Both the position numbers and the translations under genes were made by a program. Positions 8,402 through 18,813 of a stretch of DNA of 64,000 nt are shown here, piece after piece. Source of the DNA: Dechloromonas denitrificans (GTDB lineage Bacteria > Pseudomonadota > Gammaproteobacteria > Burkholderiales > Rhodocyclaceae); contig NZ_LODL01000021.1 in assembly GCF_001551835.1 (NCBI RefSeq), forward strand, positions 223,750 to 287,749, read 5' to 3'. How positions within the stretch are numbered: the stretch's first letter is position 1; each line of letters begins with the position of its first letter. Below the pieces are notes generated by a model that was not told where the DNA came from, did not search any database, and saw only the letters and a list, made by a program, of their open reading frames with translations.

Positions 8402-11215
8402 ATGAAGCTCCTGAGTCTGTTCGTTCGCTATGGGGATCGTGATTACAAAGGCGCATATCAGGCGTTGCAGCAGTTGTATGAGCGATTTTCCGACGTCGAA
8501 ATTCATTCCGTACTGATCGATACCGCGCTGCCGAATGGCGTTGAGGCCCATATTGGCAATCAAGCACTGCTGATGGCGGGCGACAACCACCGTCGTGAGT
8601 TCAGCGGTTGGGATACGGCATTGGCGCGTTATGCCGATCAGCTCGATGAATTTGATCTGGTTCATGTCGTGACCTCTGCGTTCCAGAATGAATACAGTGG
8701 CTTCTATCCGCTGGTGCGGCGGGAGATGCTCGATTATCTGATCGACCACCCGGCGCAGGTGCTGGCCCATGTTGATGCTTATCCCGACGGTGTTCGGTTG
8801 TTCGGTCGTGGTTTTCAGACATGGGGATGCTCGAAATTTCTGTTTGCATCGCCGGCGACGATCAGGCGTTTGGGGGTATTTGTCGGGCCATTCGACTCGA
8901 CCGATTTCTTTTTGGACGAAGATGACGGGCTATTCGCGGGGCGGGCTCCAATCTCGTCGAACTATGCCAAATACTTGACGGACTGGCTTACGGGGGATGG
9001 CCTTCCACACGGGCAGTGGCACTCTGTGTTTGAACTGAACTCGGCGAGCGTTGAGAAGTTTCGTTCGAAAGCGCTGTCAATCCTCGACGAGCATAGCCTG
9101 TCCATGCGGATACGGGAGACAGGTGCGACGATTGTCGATTTCACGTGGTGGCATGCAAATCAGCTCAAGGGCGTTCCTGCGCTACCGCCGGAGGAGATTC
9201 TTCAGGTTGCCGAGCGCAATCGCTTCCTCTTCGGTTCGGAAATTGTCGAACCACGGGTCCTCAGGCAAGACCATCCACTGCCGGCCAAACCGGCTATCAG
9301 TAGGCTTCTTCAGCACACCGCAGATACACCGTTCGGAAGAAGCCCTTTGTTGGAGTCTCTACGAGCGGGAATCGAGGATGTTGAAGAGAGTGCGCTTGAT
9401 GATCCTCTTCAGTGTGCGGCTTTGCATTTGCTGCTAGGGCTTGCGCTGGATGATGAGCAGTTGGCTTGGCTCGTTGCTGCTTCCGATAAGGCAAAGCAGG
9501 ACGCCCCGCTACCGATCACGCGGGGACTGCACGCGCTGTGGCTGGCAAAAGCCGACCTGAAGTCGGCGATGGACCTAGATACCCGGGCGGGCCGGGAAGC
9601 GCTGGTCGGCTGGTGGATGAGCGACGGCCGCCACGACAAGGCAAACGACGGGGTGGTGTTGGCAGACGCCTACGGCGAAACCTCACCACTGCTTGAGCAG
9701 GATGTACCGCTACCGATCACGCGGGGGCTGCACGCGCTGTGGTTGGCAAAAGCCGACCTGAAGTCGGCGATGGATCTGGAAATGCGGGCAGGCCGGGAAG
9801 CGCTGGTCGGCTGGTGGATGAGCGATGGCCGTCACGACAAGGCGAACGGCGGATTGATGTTGGCAGACGCCTACGGCAAAACCTCGCCGTTCCTTGAGCA
9901 GGACGCACCGCTACCGATTACGCGGGGACTGCAAGCGCTGTGGCTGGCACGGCATGATTTGCAGGGGGTGTTCGACATCAGTACTCCGGACGGCAGGAAA
10001 GCGCTTGTCGAATGGTTCGTGACTTATGGAAAAGACGACACCGCGTTCGTTTTGCCCAATGCGGAGGCCACCTCCACGCAGTTTGTTCAGGAAAACCGGG
10101 GGCGCTTTATTTTCGGCGGCGTAAATATCGTCGGCTATGCGCGTGGGGAGTTTGGCATTGGTGAAGATGTCAGGATGGCGACCTGCGCGTTGGAAACTAC
10201 GGAGTTCGAACATTGCGTACCCGGAATACCCTTAAAAGCCGGTGCACGTATGCGGGACTTGACTCTGCGTGGCTATGAAACTGGCTCACCTCTTTACAAT
10301 GTCAACTTGATCTGTTTGCCCCATTTTGAATCATTGCGCTTGCTTGGGGCGTCCAGACATATGATTCTGGATCGTCGTTACAACATCGCTTTTTGGCAAT
10401 GGGAACTTGCCAGATTCCCTGAGGCGATGAAAAGCGCCTTAGAAATTGTTGATGAAATATGGTCCATATCCGACTTCGCTGCTTCGGCAATGCGAGGAGC
10501 GACTGATAAGTCTGTCTATTCGATGCCATTGGTCGTCGAACTTCCTGTAATGACGCAAAAGTATTTGCGCGCTGACTTTGGTTTGCCGGAAGGGGATTTT
10601 GTTTTTCTGACAGTGCTGGACGGTTTTTCCAGTATTCCACGAAAAAACCCGCAGGCCGCAGTCAATGCGTTTAAGCGCGCATTTCCTGGTTCCAATGGGG
10701 TGCGGCTGGTAATCAAGGCCATGAATGTTGATGTGGCAATGCCGGCTTGGAAGGCGCTGCTCGACTCTGTGACCGGAGATAGTAGAATAAAGATTATTGC
10801 TGAAACTTTTTCTAAAGAAAAATTGTTGGCATTGCAGAAAGTCAGTGATTGTTTCGTGTCGCTCCATCGCGCCGAAGGGTTTGGGCGAAATATCGCCGAA
10901 GCAATGCTGCTGGGAAAGCCCGTTATTGTTTCCAATTATTCAGGAAACACTGATTTTACAACTAATTCGACTGCATTTCTCGTTGAAGGCGACATGATTG
11001 AAATCCATCGCGGTGAGTATCCATTGTCGGATCAGCAGGTTTGGTTCGATCCTGAAGTCGTGATGGCTTCTGAACAGATGATTAAGTGTGTTCAGGACAG
11101 TGCAGCAAGGAATTTGAAAGCCCTCGCTGGCAAGGAATTGGTTCAGGAGCGCTATTCCAGGAATGCGGTCGGGCAGAAGTATCGCAATCGGCTGACTCAG
11201 ATCGCATTCGAGTAG
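8402..11215 (+). CDS. Large multi-module glycosyltransferase with internal 67-residue repeats
   Basis: A 937-residue protein. Residues about 1-240 form an N-terminal module that I do not recognise with certainty ([23 protein letters not shown]). Residues 367-546 hold three tandem copies of a 67-residue unit beginning [10 protein letters not shown]; the first two are almost the same. From about residue 565 a GT4 domain begins with [21 protein letters not shown], a start known from many O-antigen glycosyltransferases, and ends with [19 protein letters not shown], which retains E-x7-E. The C-terminal domain is the likely catalyst. The repeats may act as a spacer or docking scaffold. The gene begins 2 bases after the preceding stop. 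Base composition changes within the gene: the repeats are GC-rich and the 3' end is AT-richer. Confidence 0.8.
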   Translation: MKLLSLFVRYGDRDYKGAYQALQQLYERFSDVEIHSVLIDTALPNGVEAHIGNQALLMAGDNHRREFSGWDTALARYADQLDEFDLVHVVTSAFQNEYSGFYPLVRREMLDYLIDHPAQVLAHVDAYPDGVRLFGRGFQTWGCSKFLFASPATIRRLGVFVGPFDSTDFFLDEDDGLFAGRAPISSNYAKYLTDWLTGDGLPHGQWHSVFELNSASVEKFRSKALSILDEHSLSMRIRETGATIVDFTWWHANQLKGVPALPPEEILQVAERNRFLFGSEIVEPRVLRQDHPLPAKPAISRLLQHTADTPFGRSPLLESLRAGIEDVEESALDDPLQCAALHLLLGLALDDEQLAWLVAASDKAKQDAPLPITRGLHALWLAKADLKSAMDLDTRAGREALVGWWMSDGRHDKANDGVVLADAYGETSPLLEQDVPLPITRGLHALWLAKADLKSAMDLEMRAGREALVGWWMSDGRHDKANGGLMLADAYGKTSPFLEQDAPLPITRGLQALWLARHDLQGVFDISTPDGRKALVEWFVTYGKDDTAFVLPNAEATSTQFVQENRGRFIFGGVNIVGYARGEFGIGEDVRMATCALETTEFEHCVPGIPLKAGARMRDLTLRGYETGSPLYNVNLICLPHFESLRLLGASRHMILDRRYNIAFWQWELARFPEAMKSALEIVDEIWSISDFAASAMRGATDKSVYSMPLVVELPVMTQKYLRADFGLPEGDFVFLTVLDGFSSIPRKNPQAAVNAFKRAFPGSNGVRLVIKAMNVDVAMPAWKALLDSVTGDSRIKIIAETFSKEKLLALQKVSDCFVSLHRAEGFGRNIAEAMLLGKPVIVSNYSGNTDFTTNSTAFLVEGDMIEIHRGEYPLSDQQVWFDPEVVMASEQMIKCVQDSAARNLKALAGKELVQERYSRNAVGQKYRNRLTQIAFE
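9500..10039 (+). repeat. In-frame tandem repeat, 201-base period
   Basis: Two full 201-base units (9500-9700 and 9701-9901) and a shorter, more diverged third (9902 to about 10039) lie inside the 937-residue glycosyltransferase. I counted about 23 differences between units one and two, or roughly 89% identity. Each unit encodes 67 residues with conserved [20 protein letters not shown] and SDGRHDKA blocks. The period is a multiple of three, so changes in copy number keep the frame. This points to a fairly recent duplication in the first two copies. Confidence 0.95.
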
Positions 11216-11246
11216 TATTTCAATTCATGTTGTCTGGGATTTTATT

Positions 11247-12326
11247 TTGCAAACTATACAAAATGCAGTTTTAGTCACCGGAGGTGCCGGCTTCATCGGC
11301 AGCAATTTCGTTCTCGACTGGCTGGCTGCGGGAGACGAGCATGTCATCAACCTCGACGCGCTCACCTACGCGGGTAACTGTGAGAACCTCGCGAGCCTAG
11401 ACGGCGACACACGTCACACCTTTGTCCAGGGCGATATCGGTGACTTCGACCTCGTCTGTCGACTGCTGGCCGAACACCAGCCACGCGCCGTCATCAACTT
11501 TGCAGCAGAATCCCACGTCGACCGCAGCATCCATGGCCCCGGGGACTTCATCCAGACCAATATTGTCGGCACCTTCCGGCTGCTCGAAGCCGTCCGTTCC
11601 TACTATGGTCAACTCGGAAAAGACGCCCAAAACGCCTTCCGTTTCCTCCACGTCTCCACCGACGAAGTCTACGGCTCACTCGCCAAGGACGATCCCGCCT
11701 TCACCGAACAAAACCGCTACGAACCCAACAGCCCGTACTCCGCCAGCAAGGCTGCGTCCGATCATCTGGTGCGCGCCTACTGCCACACCTACGGCCTTCC
11801 GGTGCTCACTACCAATTGCTCCAACAACTACGGCCCCTACCATTTCCCGGAAAAGCTCATTCCGCTGGTCATTCACAACGCGCTTGCCGGCAAGCCGCTG
11901 CCCATCTACGGCGACGGCATGCAGATCCGCGACTGGCTCTACGTGAAAGATCATTGCAGTGCCATCCGCCGTGTTCTTGAAGCGGGCAGGGTGGGCGAGG
12001 TATACAACATAGGCGGCTGGAACGAAAAACCCAATCTCGACGTCGTGCACACCCTGTGTGCCATCCTCGACGAACTCAGCCCGCGTGCGGACGGCCGGTC
12101 CTACAAGGCGCAGATCACCTTCGTCCAGGATCGTCCCGGCCACGACCGCCGCTATGCCATCGATGCCGGCAAGCTCGAACGCGAACTCGGCTGGAAGCCG
12201 GCCGAGACCTTCGAGACCGGCATCAGGAAGGCCGTGGAGTGGTATCTCGACAATCAGGGCTGGGTAAAGAACGTCACCAGCGGCGCCTACCGGGATTGGG
12301 TCGGCAAGCAGTACGGAACCACCTGA
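11247..12326 (+). CDS. rfbB: dTDP-glucose 4,6-dehydratase
   Basis: Second step of dTDP-L-rhamnose synthesis (also named RmlB): oxidises and dehydrates dTDP-glucose to the 4-keto-6-deoxy sugar with bound NAD. It has the Rossmann motif [10 protein letters not shown], the catalytic region STDEVYG, and [11 protein letters not shown] with the Y-x3-K pair. At 359 residues it is full length. The start is TTG 11247: the nearby ATGs are out of frame, and TTG places the first beta strand correctly; GGGA lies 8 bases upstream. Together with the next three genes it forms a tightly overlapping rmlBDAC set. Codons are more GC-rich at third positions than in the flanking glycosyltransferases, so the block may have its own history. 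Confidence 0.96.
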   Translation: MQTIQNAVLVTGGAGFIGSNFVLDWLAAGDEHVINLDALTYAGNCENLASLDGDTRHTFVQGDIGDFDLVCRLLAEHQPRAVINFAAESHVDRSIHGPGDFIQTNIVGTFRLLEAVRSYYGQLGKDAQNAFRFLHVSTDEVYGSLAKDDPAFTEQNRYEPNSPYSASKAASDHLVRAYCHTYGLPVLTTNCSNNYGPYHFPEKLIPLVIHNALAGKPLPIYGDGMQIRDWLYVKDHCSAIRRVLEAGRVGEVYNIGGWNEKPNLDVVHTLCAILDELSPRADGRSYKAQITFVQDRPGHDRRYAIDAGKLERELGWKPAETFETGIRKAVEWYLDNQGWVKNVTSGAYRDWVGKQYGTT

Positions 12327-13219
12327 TGCGGATTCTGCTCACCGGTTGCCATGGTCAGGTCGGCTTTGAACTCCAGCGCGCCCTAGCGCCGCTGGGAGAA
12401 CTCGTTGCGGTCGACCACGCCGACTGTAACCTCGCTGATCCGGAAGCGATCCGCCACCTGATCCGCGCGGCGCGCCCGAATATCATCGTGAACCCGGCAG
12501 CCTACACCGCCGTGGACAAGGCCGAGGCTGAGAGCGACCTGGCCTTTGCGGTCAATGCCGTCGGACCTGCGATTCTGGGCGAGGAGGGTGCCAGGGCTGG
12601 TGCCTTCATCATCCACTACTCTACCGACTACGTCTTCGATGGGACCAAGCAACGAGCCTATGTCGAAGAAGATGCAACCAACCCGCAAAGTGTCTACGGC
12701 CAAAGCAAGTGCGACGGTGAACTCGCCCTGGCACTCGTCAACCCGCGCCACCTGATTCTGCGTACAAGTTGGGTGGTCGGCGCCCATGGTGGCAACTTCG
12801 CCAGAACCATGCTCAAGCTGGCCGCCGAACGCGACAGCCTGAGCGTCGTCGCCGACCAGTGGGGCGCCCCGACCTCGGCTGCGCTGCTCGCCGACGTCAC
12901 CGCCCACCTCGTCCGCCAGCAGCAGCGCAGCCCGGAATCCTTTCCTTGCGGCACCTACCACTGCGTCGCCGGAGGCGAGACCAATTGGTGTGAGTACGCC
13001 CGTCATGTCGTCGGTGCTGCGATCAAGGCCGGAAAGCCGCTCAAGGTGATGCCCGACAAGATCAGGTCCATCGCCACCGCCGACTACCCGACCCCCGCGA
13101 AACGCCCGGCCAACTCACGCCTGGACACCATGAAATTCCGCACGACCTTCGGCCTCGAACTGCCCCATTGGCAGCGAGGCATCGACCATATTCTCCAGCA
13201 AATCCTCAGCACATCATGA
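12326..13219 (+). CDS. rfbD: dTDP-4-dehydrorhamnose reductase
   Basis: Last step of dTDP-L-rhamnose synthesis (RmlD), reducing dTDP-4-keto-L-rhamnose with NAD(P)H. The 297-residue protein has the N-terminal [13 protein letters not shown] dinucleotide motif, [22 protein letters not shown] and [11 protein letters not shown] with the Y-x3-K catalytic pair. The ATG at 12326 shares a base with the stop of rfbB (TGATG), which points to translational coupling. A longer in-frame extension upstream is only a shadow of rfbB. Confidence 0.96.
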   Translation: MRILLTGCHGQVGFELQRALAPLGELVAVDHADCNLADPEAIRHLIRAARPNIIVNPAAYTAVDKAEAESDLAFAVNAVGPAILGEEGARAGAFIIHYSTDYVFDGTKQRAYVEEDATNPQSVYGQSKCDGELALALVNPRHLILRTSWVVGAHGGNFARTMLKLAAERDSLSVVADQWGAPTSAALLADVTAHLVRQQQRSPESFPCGTYHCVAGGETNWCEYARHVVGAAIKAGKPLKVMPDKIRSIATADYPTPAKRPANSRLDTMKFRTTFGLELPHWQRGIDHILQQILSTS

Positions 13220-14100
13220 CCACCCGCAAAGGCCTCATCCTCGCCGGCGGCGCCGGCACCCGCTTGCACCCAGCCACCCTGTCAGTTTCCAAGCAGTTAC
13301 TGCCGATCTACGACAAGCCGATGATCTACTACCCGCTGACCACGCTCATGCTGGCTGGTATCCGCGACATCCTGATCATCTCCACCCCGCAGGACACCCC
13401 GCGCTTTGAGCAATTGCTCGGCGATGGCAGCCAGTGGGGCATCAACCTGCAATACGCCGTCCAACCCAGTCCGGACGGCCTAGCCCAAGCCTTCATCATT
13501 GGAGCCGATTTCATCGGCAACGGTGACTCAGCGCTCGTGCTCGGCGACAACATCTTTTACGGCCACGATTTCCACAACATCCTTGGCAGTGCGGATGCAA
13601 GGAAAGGCGGAGCCAGTGTCTTTGCATATCACGTGCACGACCCCGAGCGCTACGGCGTCGCAGAATTCGATCCTTCTGGCAAGGTGCTCAGCCTCGAAGA
13701 GAAGCCAAAGCAGCCGAAGTCCAATTACGCCGTTACCGGTCTTTATTTCTACGACAGCCAGGTCGTCGACCTCGCCCACAACCTCAAGCCCTCACCTCGT
13801 GGTGAACTGGAAATCACCGACCTCAACCGCCTCTACCTTGAAAAAGGCCAGCTCAATGTCGAGATCATGGGCCGAGGCTACGCTTGGCTCGATACCGGCA
13901 CCCACGACAGCCTGCTCGAAGCAGGCCAGTTCATCGCCACCATCGAGAAGCGCCAGGGCCTCAAGGTCGCCTGCCCGGAAGAAGTCGCCTTCCGCCAAGG
14001 CTGGATCACGCCGGAACGGCTTCAAACGCTTGCCCAGTCGCTGGCCAAGAACGGTTATGGGCAGTACCTGCTCGGACTGCTGACGGAAAAGGTGTTCTGA
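13216..14100 (+). CDS. rfbA: Glucose-1-phosphate thymidylyltransferase
   Basis: First step of dTDP-L-rhamnose synthesis (RmlA): joins dTTP and glucose-1-phosphate to give dTDP-glucose and pyrophosphate. The 294-residue product has the nucleotide-binding start [15 protein letters not shown], the [17 protein letters not shown] block, [10 protein letters not shown] with the metal-binding Asp, and [14 protein letters not shown]. It overlaps rfbD by 4 bases and rfbC by one, so the four genes form one operon segment. Length and motifs are normal; this family is usually feedback-inhibited by dTDP-rhamnose. Confidence 0.97.
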   Translation: MTTRKGLILAGGAGTRLHPATLSVSKQLLPIYDKPMIYYPLTTLMLAGIRDILIISTPQDTPRFEQLLGDGSQWGINLQYAVQPSPDGLAQAFIIGADFIGNGDSALVLGDNIFYGHDFHNILGSADARKGGASVFAYHVHDPERYGVAEFDPSGKVLSLEEKPKQPKSNYAVTGLYFYDSQVVDLAHNLKPSPRGELEITDLNRLYLEKGQLNVEIMGRGYAWLDTGTHDSLLEAGQFIATIEKRQGLKVACPEEVAFRQGWITPERLQTLAQSLAKNGYGQYLLGLLTEKVF

Positions 14101-14645
14101 TGAAAGTGACGCCAACATCGATTTCCGATGTCCTCATCCTCGAACCCAAAGTCTTCGGCGACGAGCGCGGATTTTTTTTCGAGAGCTTTAACGCTCGCAC
14201 TTTCGCTGAGGCCACCGGCCTCGATGTCACCTTCGTGCAGGATAATCACTCCAGATCTGCCAAGAGCGTACTGCGTGGGCTGCATTATCAGATCCAGCAA
14301 CCACAAGGAAAACTTGTTCGCGTAGTGCAGGGTGAAGTCTTCGATGTTGCGGTCGACCTCAGAAAACGCTCAAAAACCTTCGGCCAGTGGGTTGGTGTCC
14401 ATCTAAGCGCCGAAGATAAAAGGCAACTTTGGGTTCCGGAGGGATTTGCGCATGGTTTTGTAGTGCTGAGCGAGACTGCCGAGTTTCTCTACAAGACAAC
14501 CGATTTTTACGCCCCGGAATTTGAGCGTAGCTTGTTGTGGAATGATCCGGCTCTGTCCATCGAGTGGCCCCTAGAAGGGCAGCCAATACTCGCGGCCAAG
14601 GATGCCAGAGGCGCGCTCTTCGCTGATGCAGAGTGCTTCGATTAA
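14100..14645 (+). CDS. rfbC: dTDP-4-dehydrorhamnose 3,5-epimerase
   Basis: Third step of dTDP-L-rhamnose synthesis (RmlC), a cupin enzyme that inverts C3 and C5 of the keto sugar. The 181-residue protein has GDERGFFFESFN, QDNHSRSAKSVLRGLHYQ with the catalytic His, VRVVQGEVFDVAVDLR, and the PEGFAHGFVVLS block. The ATG shares a base with the rfbA stop. The second half of the gene uses more A/T-ending codons than rfbBDA, which would fit a recombination edge here, though the change is slight. Confidence 0.96.
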   Translation: MKVTPTSISDVLILEPKVFGDERGFFFESFNARTFAEATGLDVTFVQDNHSRSAKSVLRGLHYQIQQPQGKLVRVVQGEVFDVAVDLRKRSKTFGQWVGVHLSAEDKRQLWVPEGFAHGFVVLSETAEFLYKTTDFYAPEFERSLLWNDPALSIEWPLEGQPILAAKDARGALFADAECFD

Positions 14646-14749
14646 ATTCCCGGAATCATCAAAAATAACAACTTTCGATCATCCGTACAGCCGATTGGGG
14701 AAGTGGACGCTCGGCAATCGTACGGGTGAACTTAGCTCGGCAGTCATTT

Positions 14750-15718
14750 ATGCTTAATTTGCGCGTTCTCATAACAACCTATCACGAGGCTTATCTCACC
14801 CGCGGCGGCGGTGAGTACGAACTTCAATCCATTGCCGATGGCCTGCGGCAACTGGGGATCATCGTTGATATTTACGGTCCTTACTCCCGCTCGCTTGCCT
14901 TCTATGATGTAGTGCTGCACTTTTCTGTTCATGTTGGAGGGCTGTCGCTATTGCGCGAGATCCGGCGCCAGGGCAAGCCAGTTGTTCTCTGGCCGAACTT
15001 GTGGGCGGGTAAATTGGGGAACGAGACGATTGATTCGGTGCGCGAGCATATCGATATCGCCCATTTCGTGGCGTTCAAGTCCCGAGCAGAACAGGATCGT
15101 TTTCTGGAACAGATTCCTGTAACCGCTGAGAAACTTGCCTTGTGCCGCTGGGTTGCTGATCTGAGCTATCTTAAGCCTGCGCCGGCAGATCTTTTCTCGA
15201 CCCTGTACAAGATCCGTGACTACGCAATTTGGTTCGGAATTGTCGAGCCGGTCAAAAACCAGTTAGCGGCAATCAGGGTGCTGAAAAAAAAGGCGATACC
15301 GCTGGTGGTGGTGGGAAAGTATCGAGACGAGGCTTATATGCAAGCGTGTCGCGAACTTGGCGGAGACAACGTTTTGTTTATCGAGGCGCTTCCTCAGAAA
15401 TCCGAAATCGTTCGCTCGGCACTGCAAAGTGCAGGCTTTTATGTGGAATTGTCGCTCGAGCCGCCAGGGCTGTCAGCCATTGAGGCAGGCTTGTCAGGTT
15501 GTCGTTTGCTGTTGAGCGAATCCGAATGGGCACGTGAGCTTTTTGGTGACAAGGCGGTCTTGGTAGATCCGCTGTCTGATCTGGATGTGGCTCAAGGCGT
15601 TGATCGGGTACTGGCGAGGCCCGCAGCGTGCGGCGAGTTGCGAAAGCACCTGATGGCTTATTGTTTCCCCAATGCCCTAACACCGCTGGTTGATTTGCTG
15701 GTCAAGGCGGCGCGATGA
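14750..15718 (+). CDS. Glycosyltransferase, GT4-like (short)
   Basis: A predicted GT-B glycosyltransferase of about 322 residues, short for the GT4 family. It has TRGGGEYELQSIADGL at the N-terminus, PVVLWPNLWAG, a second-domain start IWFGIVEPVKNQLAAIRVL, and a C-terminal ELSLEPPGLSAIEAGLSGC region in place of the usual E-x7-E. It resembles the gene at 18810-19826 in layout and in several blocks, so the two are probably paralogues. ATG 14750 is preferred over GTG 14726. A 104-base gap separates it from rfbC; I see no clear promoter there. Its stop overlaps the next start by 4 bases. Confidence 0.75.
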   Translation: MLNLRVLITTYHEAYLTRGGGEYELQSIADGLRQLGIIVDIYGPYSRSLAFYDVVLHFSVHVGGLSLLREIRRQGKPVVLWPNLWAGKLGNETIDSVREHIDIAHFVAFKSRAEQDRFLEQIPVTAEKLALCRWVADLSYLKPAPADLFSTLYKIRDYAIWFGIVEPVKNQLAAIRVLKKKAIPLVVVGKYRDEAYMQACRELGGDNVLFIEALPQKSEIVRSALQSAGFYVELSLEPPGLSAIEAGLSGCRLLLSESEWARELFGDKAVLVDPLSDLDVAQGVDRVLARPAACGELRKHLMAYCFPNALTPLVDLLVKAAR

Positions 15719-16338
15719 TTCTCTATTTGATCCGTCATGGTCGCTCACAGGCGAACGAACAACGGTTGGTGACCGGTACCCCGAGCGACAGTTTGTCTGT
15801 CGTGGGGCGTAACCAGGCCGCCGGATTGGCTGATTGGCTATCCAAACAGTCGGTGCAACCCGAGCGATTCATGGTCAGCCATTGGAGCCGTGCCCGCGAA
15901 ACGGCGGAAATCGTTTTCCCTGAGGCAGATTGGGTGACCGATACCCGTTTGGGTGAAACTGATGCCGGCTCTGTCGCCAACTTGCCGTTGACGAATTTTC
16001 TCCAGGATCAACCGAATTTTTATGCCAACCTAGGGAATCGTTATCCCGGTGGTGAGTCGCATCTCGATCTTAATGCACGCACGCTCGCCTGCCTGGATGA
16101 GCAGTTGCAGAAGCCATGCCGCTTAATGGCTGTGGTCGCACATTCCGGCCCAATTACCTGCATTTTGCAGCACGTGCTGCAAATGGATATGACGTCCTTT
16201 CCAGCATTTCTACCAATGCATGCGACGGTTAGCGTTGTTCATTTTTCCAACCAAAGTGGTGTGTGGACAGGTCGCCTGGCCGGATTCGCCTTGGGGCCGG
16301 CTGAAAATACGGTAGAAATTCTACATGGCGACCACTGA
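15715..16338 (+). CDS. Histidine phosphatase superfamily protein (phosphoglycerate-mutase-like)
   Basis: A 207-residue protein with the LIRHGRSQAN start whose RHG histidine becomes phosphorylated, an SHWSRARETAEI block with a conserved Arg, the acid-base region GETDAGSV, and the second catalytic His in VVAHSGPIT. All key residues are therefore present and it should be an active phosphatase. The substrate is unknown. The gene overlaps the glycosyltransferase genes on both sides (4 and 14 bases), so it is made together with them, and a role on a sugar phosphate or nucleotide-sugar by-product is an inference from that coupling. A housekeeping role is less likely here. Confidence 0.85.
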   Translation: MILYLIRHGRSQANEQRLVTGTPSDSLSVVGRNQAAGLADWLSKQSVQPERFMVSHWSRARETAEIVFPEADWVTDTRLGETDAGSVANLPLTNFLQDQPNFYANLGNRYPGGESHLDLNARTLACLDEQLQKPCRLMAVVAHSGPITCILQHVLQMDMTSFPAFLPMHATVSVVHFSNQSGVWTGRLAGFALGPAENTVEILHGDH

Positions 16339-17398
16339 TTCCCGTCCGATCAGGATATTGGTCCTTCAACGCGAATCGCTGGTGGCTGCGGGTGTGCCAT
16401 CGCTTTCTGTTTCGGCCCGAATCACTGAGGTTCTGGATTACATGGCTTCGCTTGGTGGGATTGAGCATGCCGCCATTTCAGAGGCGGACCCTTGTGCCGA
16501 TTTGGGGGTTGAGTGGGCTGATATATTGATTCTCAGCAAGCACAATTCGTCCACCGCCCTGGGGTTGGCGCAATTGGCGAGTGGCCTTGGCGTAAAGATT
16601 GTTTATGACATTGATGACTGGATATTCTCATTTCCTGCTTACAGCGGCGGGCACGCAGCCAATAACCGAAATTTTGCACATGACATCATCGAACTTGCCG
16701 ATGTCGTGACAGTTGCTAACAATGAATTGTTGAGGAGACTACCGAAAAAAATTCCTGGGATCTCGCCGGTGTTAATGCCGAACGGCATGTGGGTTGAGCG
16801 CTATTTTGCTACAAACCGCGAAAGACAGCAGTTGGTTAATCCACGTATCTTGTTTACAAACGCTGACTTTCTAAAAGTTCAGTCGGCTAAAGACAGCATA
16901 CTCACCGCGTTGCATGTCTTTTTTTCGCGGCACCCGGATTATGTTCTGGATTTCTTTGGCGACCCTTTTCCGGAAATGTTTTCTCTTCCATTTTTGCATT
17001 TCACGAATCGCATGCCTTATGAAAGTTACATGCGGGCAATTGTTGCGGGAGATTATGTTTTCGCGATTACCCCTCTGGGGGCCGATGAGGACGAGGAGTC
17101 TGTCGAATTCAATGCGTGCAAAAATCCGTTCAAGTACATCAATTATGGAACGGCAAAAATTCCCGGAATCTACTCGAATGCCGATATTTACAAATCCTGT
17201 GTTCAGGACGGCGAAACCGGGCTATTGATTGAAAACAGCTTTGAAGCCTGGCTGGAAGCACTTGAGTTGATGGCATACAACGATTGTTTGCGCGAAAGAA
17301 TTCGGGTGGGGGCACATGATGATGTAAGGGAGCGGTTCCACGTGAGACATGGCTGCAAAGTGCTACAGACAATTGTTTCGGATTTGGTTTGTCGATGA
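16325..17398 (+). CDS. Glycosyltransferase, GT4-like
   Basis: A 357-residue predicted glycosyltransferase. It contains KIVYDIDDWIFSFPAY, a variant of the Y-D-x-D-D motif common in O-antigen transferases; VLMPNGMWVERY at the domain junction; and a donor domain with LDFFGDPFPEMF and FNACKNPFKYINYGTAKIPG, where the E-x7-E motif is replaced by a K-Y-x-N-Y-G pattern. It overlaps the phosphatase gene by 14 bases. Its A/T-rich codons match those of the low-GC part of the cluster. Sugar and linkage are not predictable. Confidence 0.77.
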   Translation: MATTDSRPIRILVLQRESLVAAGVPSLSVSARITEVLDYMASLGGIEHAAISEADPCADLGVEWADILILSKHNSSTALGLAQLASGLGVKIVYDIDDWIFSFPAYSGGHAANNRNFAHDIIELADVVTVANNELLRRLPKKIPGISPVLMPNGMWVERYFATNRERQQLVNPRILFTNADFLKVQSAKDSILTALHVFFSRHPDYVLDFFGDPFPEMFSLPFLHFTNRMPYESYMRAIVAGDYVFAITPLGADEDEESVEFNACKNPFKYINYGTAKIPGIYSNADIYKSCVQDGETGLLIENSFEAWLEALELMAYNDCLRERIRVGAHDDVRERFHVRHGCKVLQTIVSDLVCR

Positions 17399-17415
17399 TT
17401 TTGAGTGAGTGATTT

Positions 17416-18813
17416 ATGCGCGTTATATTGGACTTTCAAGCTTGTCAATCAGCTAGTCGATTCCGTGGTATCGGACGAGGATCCAGATCCTTGCAATTGG
17501 CAATGGCGAATCTGCTTTTGTCTCGCGGGCATGAGGTGATTTGTTTGTTTAGCGAAGCCTTTCAGGAGGGCTTGGCAGACTTGCGTGCAGACATAATCAG
17601 CAATGCACCCGGGGTGCGCGTGGCGTCCTTCCATGTTCCTTCGCCGTGCGCCGCTTGTGCGCCGGATAATGCTTGGCGACAGATGGCTGCACGCATGTTG
17701 CGTGAACATGCGATTGCCTGCCTGGAACCGGAGTTTGTTCATGTGCCGGCGTTGCTTGCGGATGGCTGGGGTGATGATGCCATCGGCTCGATTGGTGTTC
17801 TCGGTGTGCGTGCGCCAACCTCATTGACCCAGTACGACTTGATTCCGCTGGTGATGTCGGATATCTACATGCCCCCCGGGGCATTCCGCGATTACTACAT
17901 GAAGAAACTAGAGGGCGTGAAGCAGGCTGATTTGCTGCTGGCTATCTCAGAGTATTCACAGCGCGAGGCAATCGAGTGGCTGGGGATGCAGTCGGAGGAT
18001 ATCGTGCATATCTCCTTCGCAGCGGACTCCAAATTTGCAGAAGAGCCTGCAGGCGGACTGCATGATGTTGAGCGGACGGTCAGCAAATATGGATTGAGGC
18101 CGGGTTACCTGCTCTATGCTCCGGGCGGGTTTGATGCCCGCAAGAATATGGATCGGCTACTCGAGGCATATTCTTTGTTACCGGAGGATGTGAGGGGGCG
18201 CCATCAATTGGCAATTGCAAGCAAGCTTCATGAAGGTGTGCGTGCAGGGATTGAATGGAAGGCCGGAACTTTCGGCGTGCAAGCCTCGGAAATTGTATTG
18301 ATGGATTATGTGCCGGATGAGGATCTGATGCATCTATACCGCGCCTGTCATGCCTATGTATTCCCGTCCCTGCATGAAGGATTTGGCTTGCCGGCGCTTG
18401 AGGCTATGTTTTGTGGAGCCCCGGTGATCGCCTCCAACTGCACCAGCATTCCCGAGGTGATGGAGATGGATGAAGCGCTTTTCGATCCCTACGACCCGCA
18501 ATCCATGGCGGCGAAGATTCTGCAAGTGATCCATGATCCGGATTTCAGGCAGCGGTTGATTGCGCATGCTGCGATTCAGCCTCACAAGTTTTCCTGGGCA
18601 ACCAGCGCCGAGCTTGCTGTATCAGCCTTGGAGCGCAAACACGCCGCGCTGAAGAACGCCGGATGGCATTCCACTCCAGTCGCTAATCTGCCGACGTGCG
18701 AAGACATGCTGGCGCGGCTTGCCAAGCTGGTTGCCAACGTGCAACCCAGCGAAGAAGATCTGGAGTTATTCCGTGCCTGTCTGAAGGCCAACCTGAAAGC
18801 AAAGTGCATATGA
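17416..18813 (+). CDS. Glycosyltransferase, GT4 family (mannosyltransferase-like)
   Basis: A 465-residue glycosyltransferase with the marked N-terminal motif SRFRGIGRGSRSLQLAMANL, close to the F-R-G-I-G-R-Y of O-antigen mannosyl/rhamnosyl transferases. The centre has TSLTQYDLIPL and LLLAISEYSQREAIEWLG, and the donor domain has GGFDARKNMDRLLEAY followed by EGFGLPALEAMFCGAPVIAS with intact E-x7-E. About 60 extra C-terminal residues follow the catalytic domain. It lies 17 bases after the preceding gene and overlaps the next by 4 bases. Given the D-rhamnose genes downstream, a GDP-sugar donor is possible but not shown. Confidence 0.85.
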   Translation: MRVILDFQACQSASRFRGIGRGSRSLQLAMANLLLSRGHEVICLFSEAFQEGLADLRADIISNAPGVRVASFHVPSPCAACAPDNAWRQMAARMLREHAIACLEPEFVHVPALLADGWGDDAIGSIGVLGVRAPTSLTQYDLIPLVMSDIYMPPGAFRDYYMKKLEGVKQADLLLAISEYSQREAIEWLGMQSEDIVHISFAADSKFAEEPAGGLHDVERTVSKYGLRPGYLLYAPGGFDARKNMDRLLEAYSLLPEDVRGRHQLAIASKLHEGVRAGIEWKAGTFGVQASEIVLMDYVPDEDLMHLYRACHAYVFPSLHEGFGLPALEAMFCGAPVIASNCTSIPEVMEMDEALFDPYDPQSMAAKILQVIHDPDFRQRLIAHAAIQPHKFSWATSAELAVSALERKHAALKNAGWHSTPVANLPTCEDMLARLAKLVANVQPSEEDLELFRACLKANLKAKCI

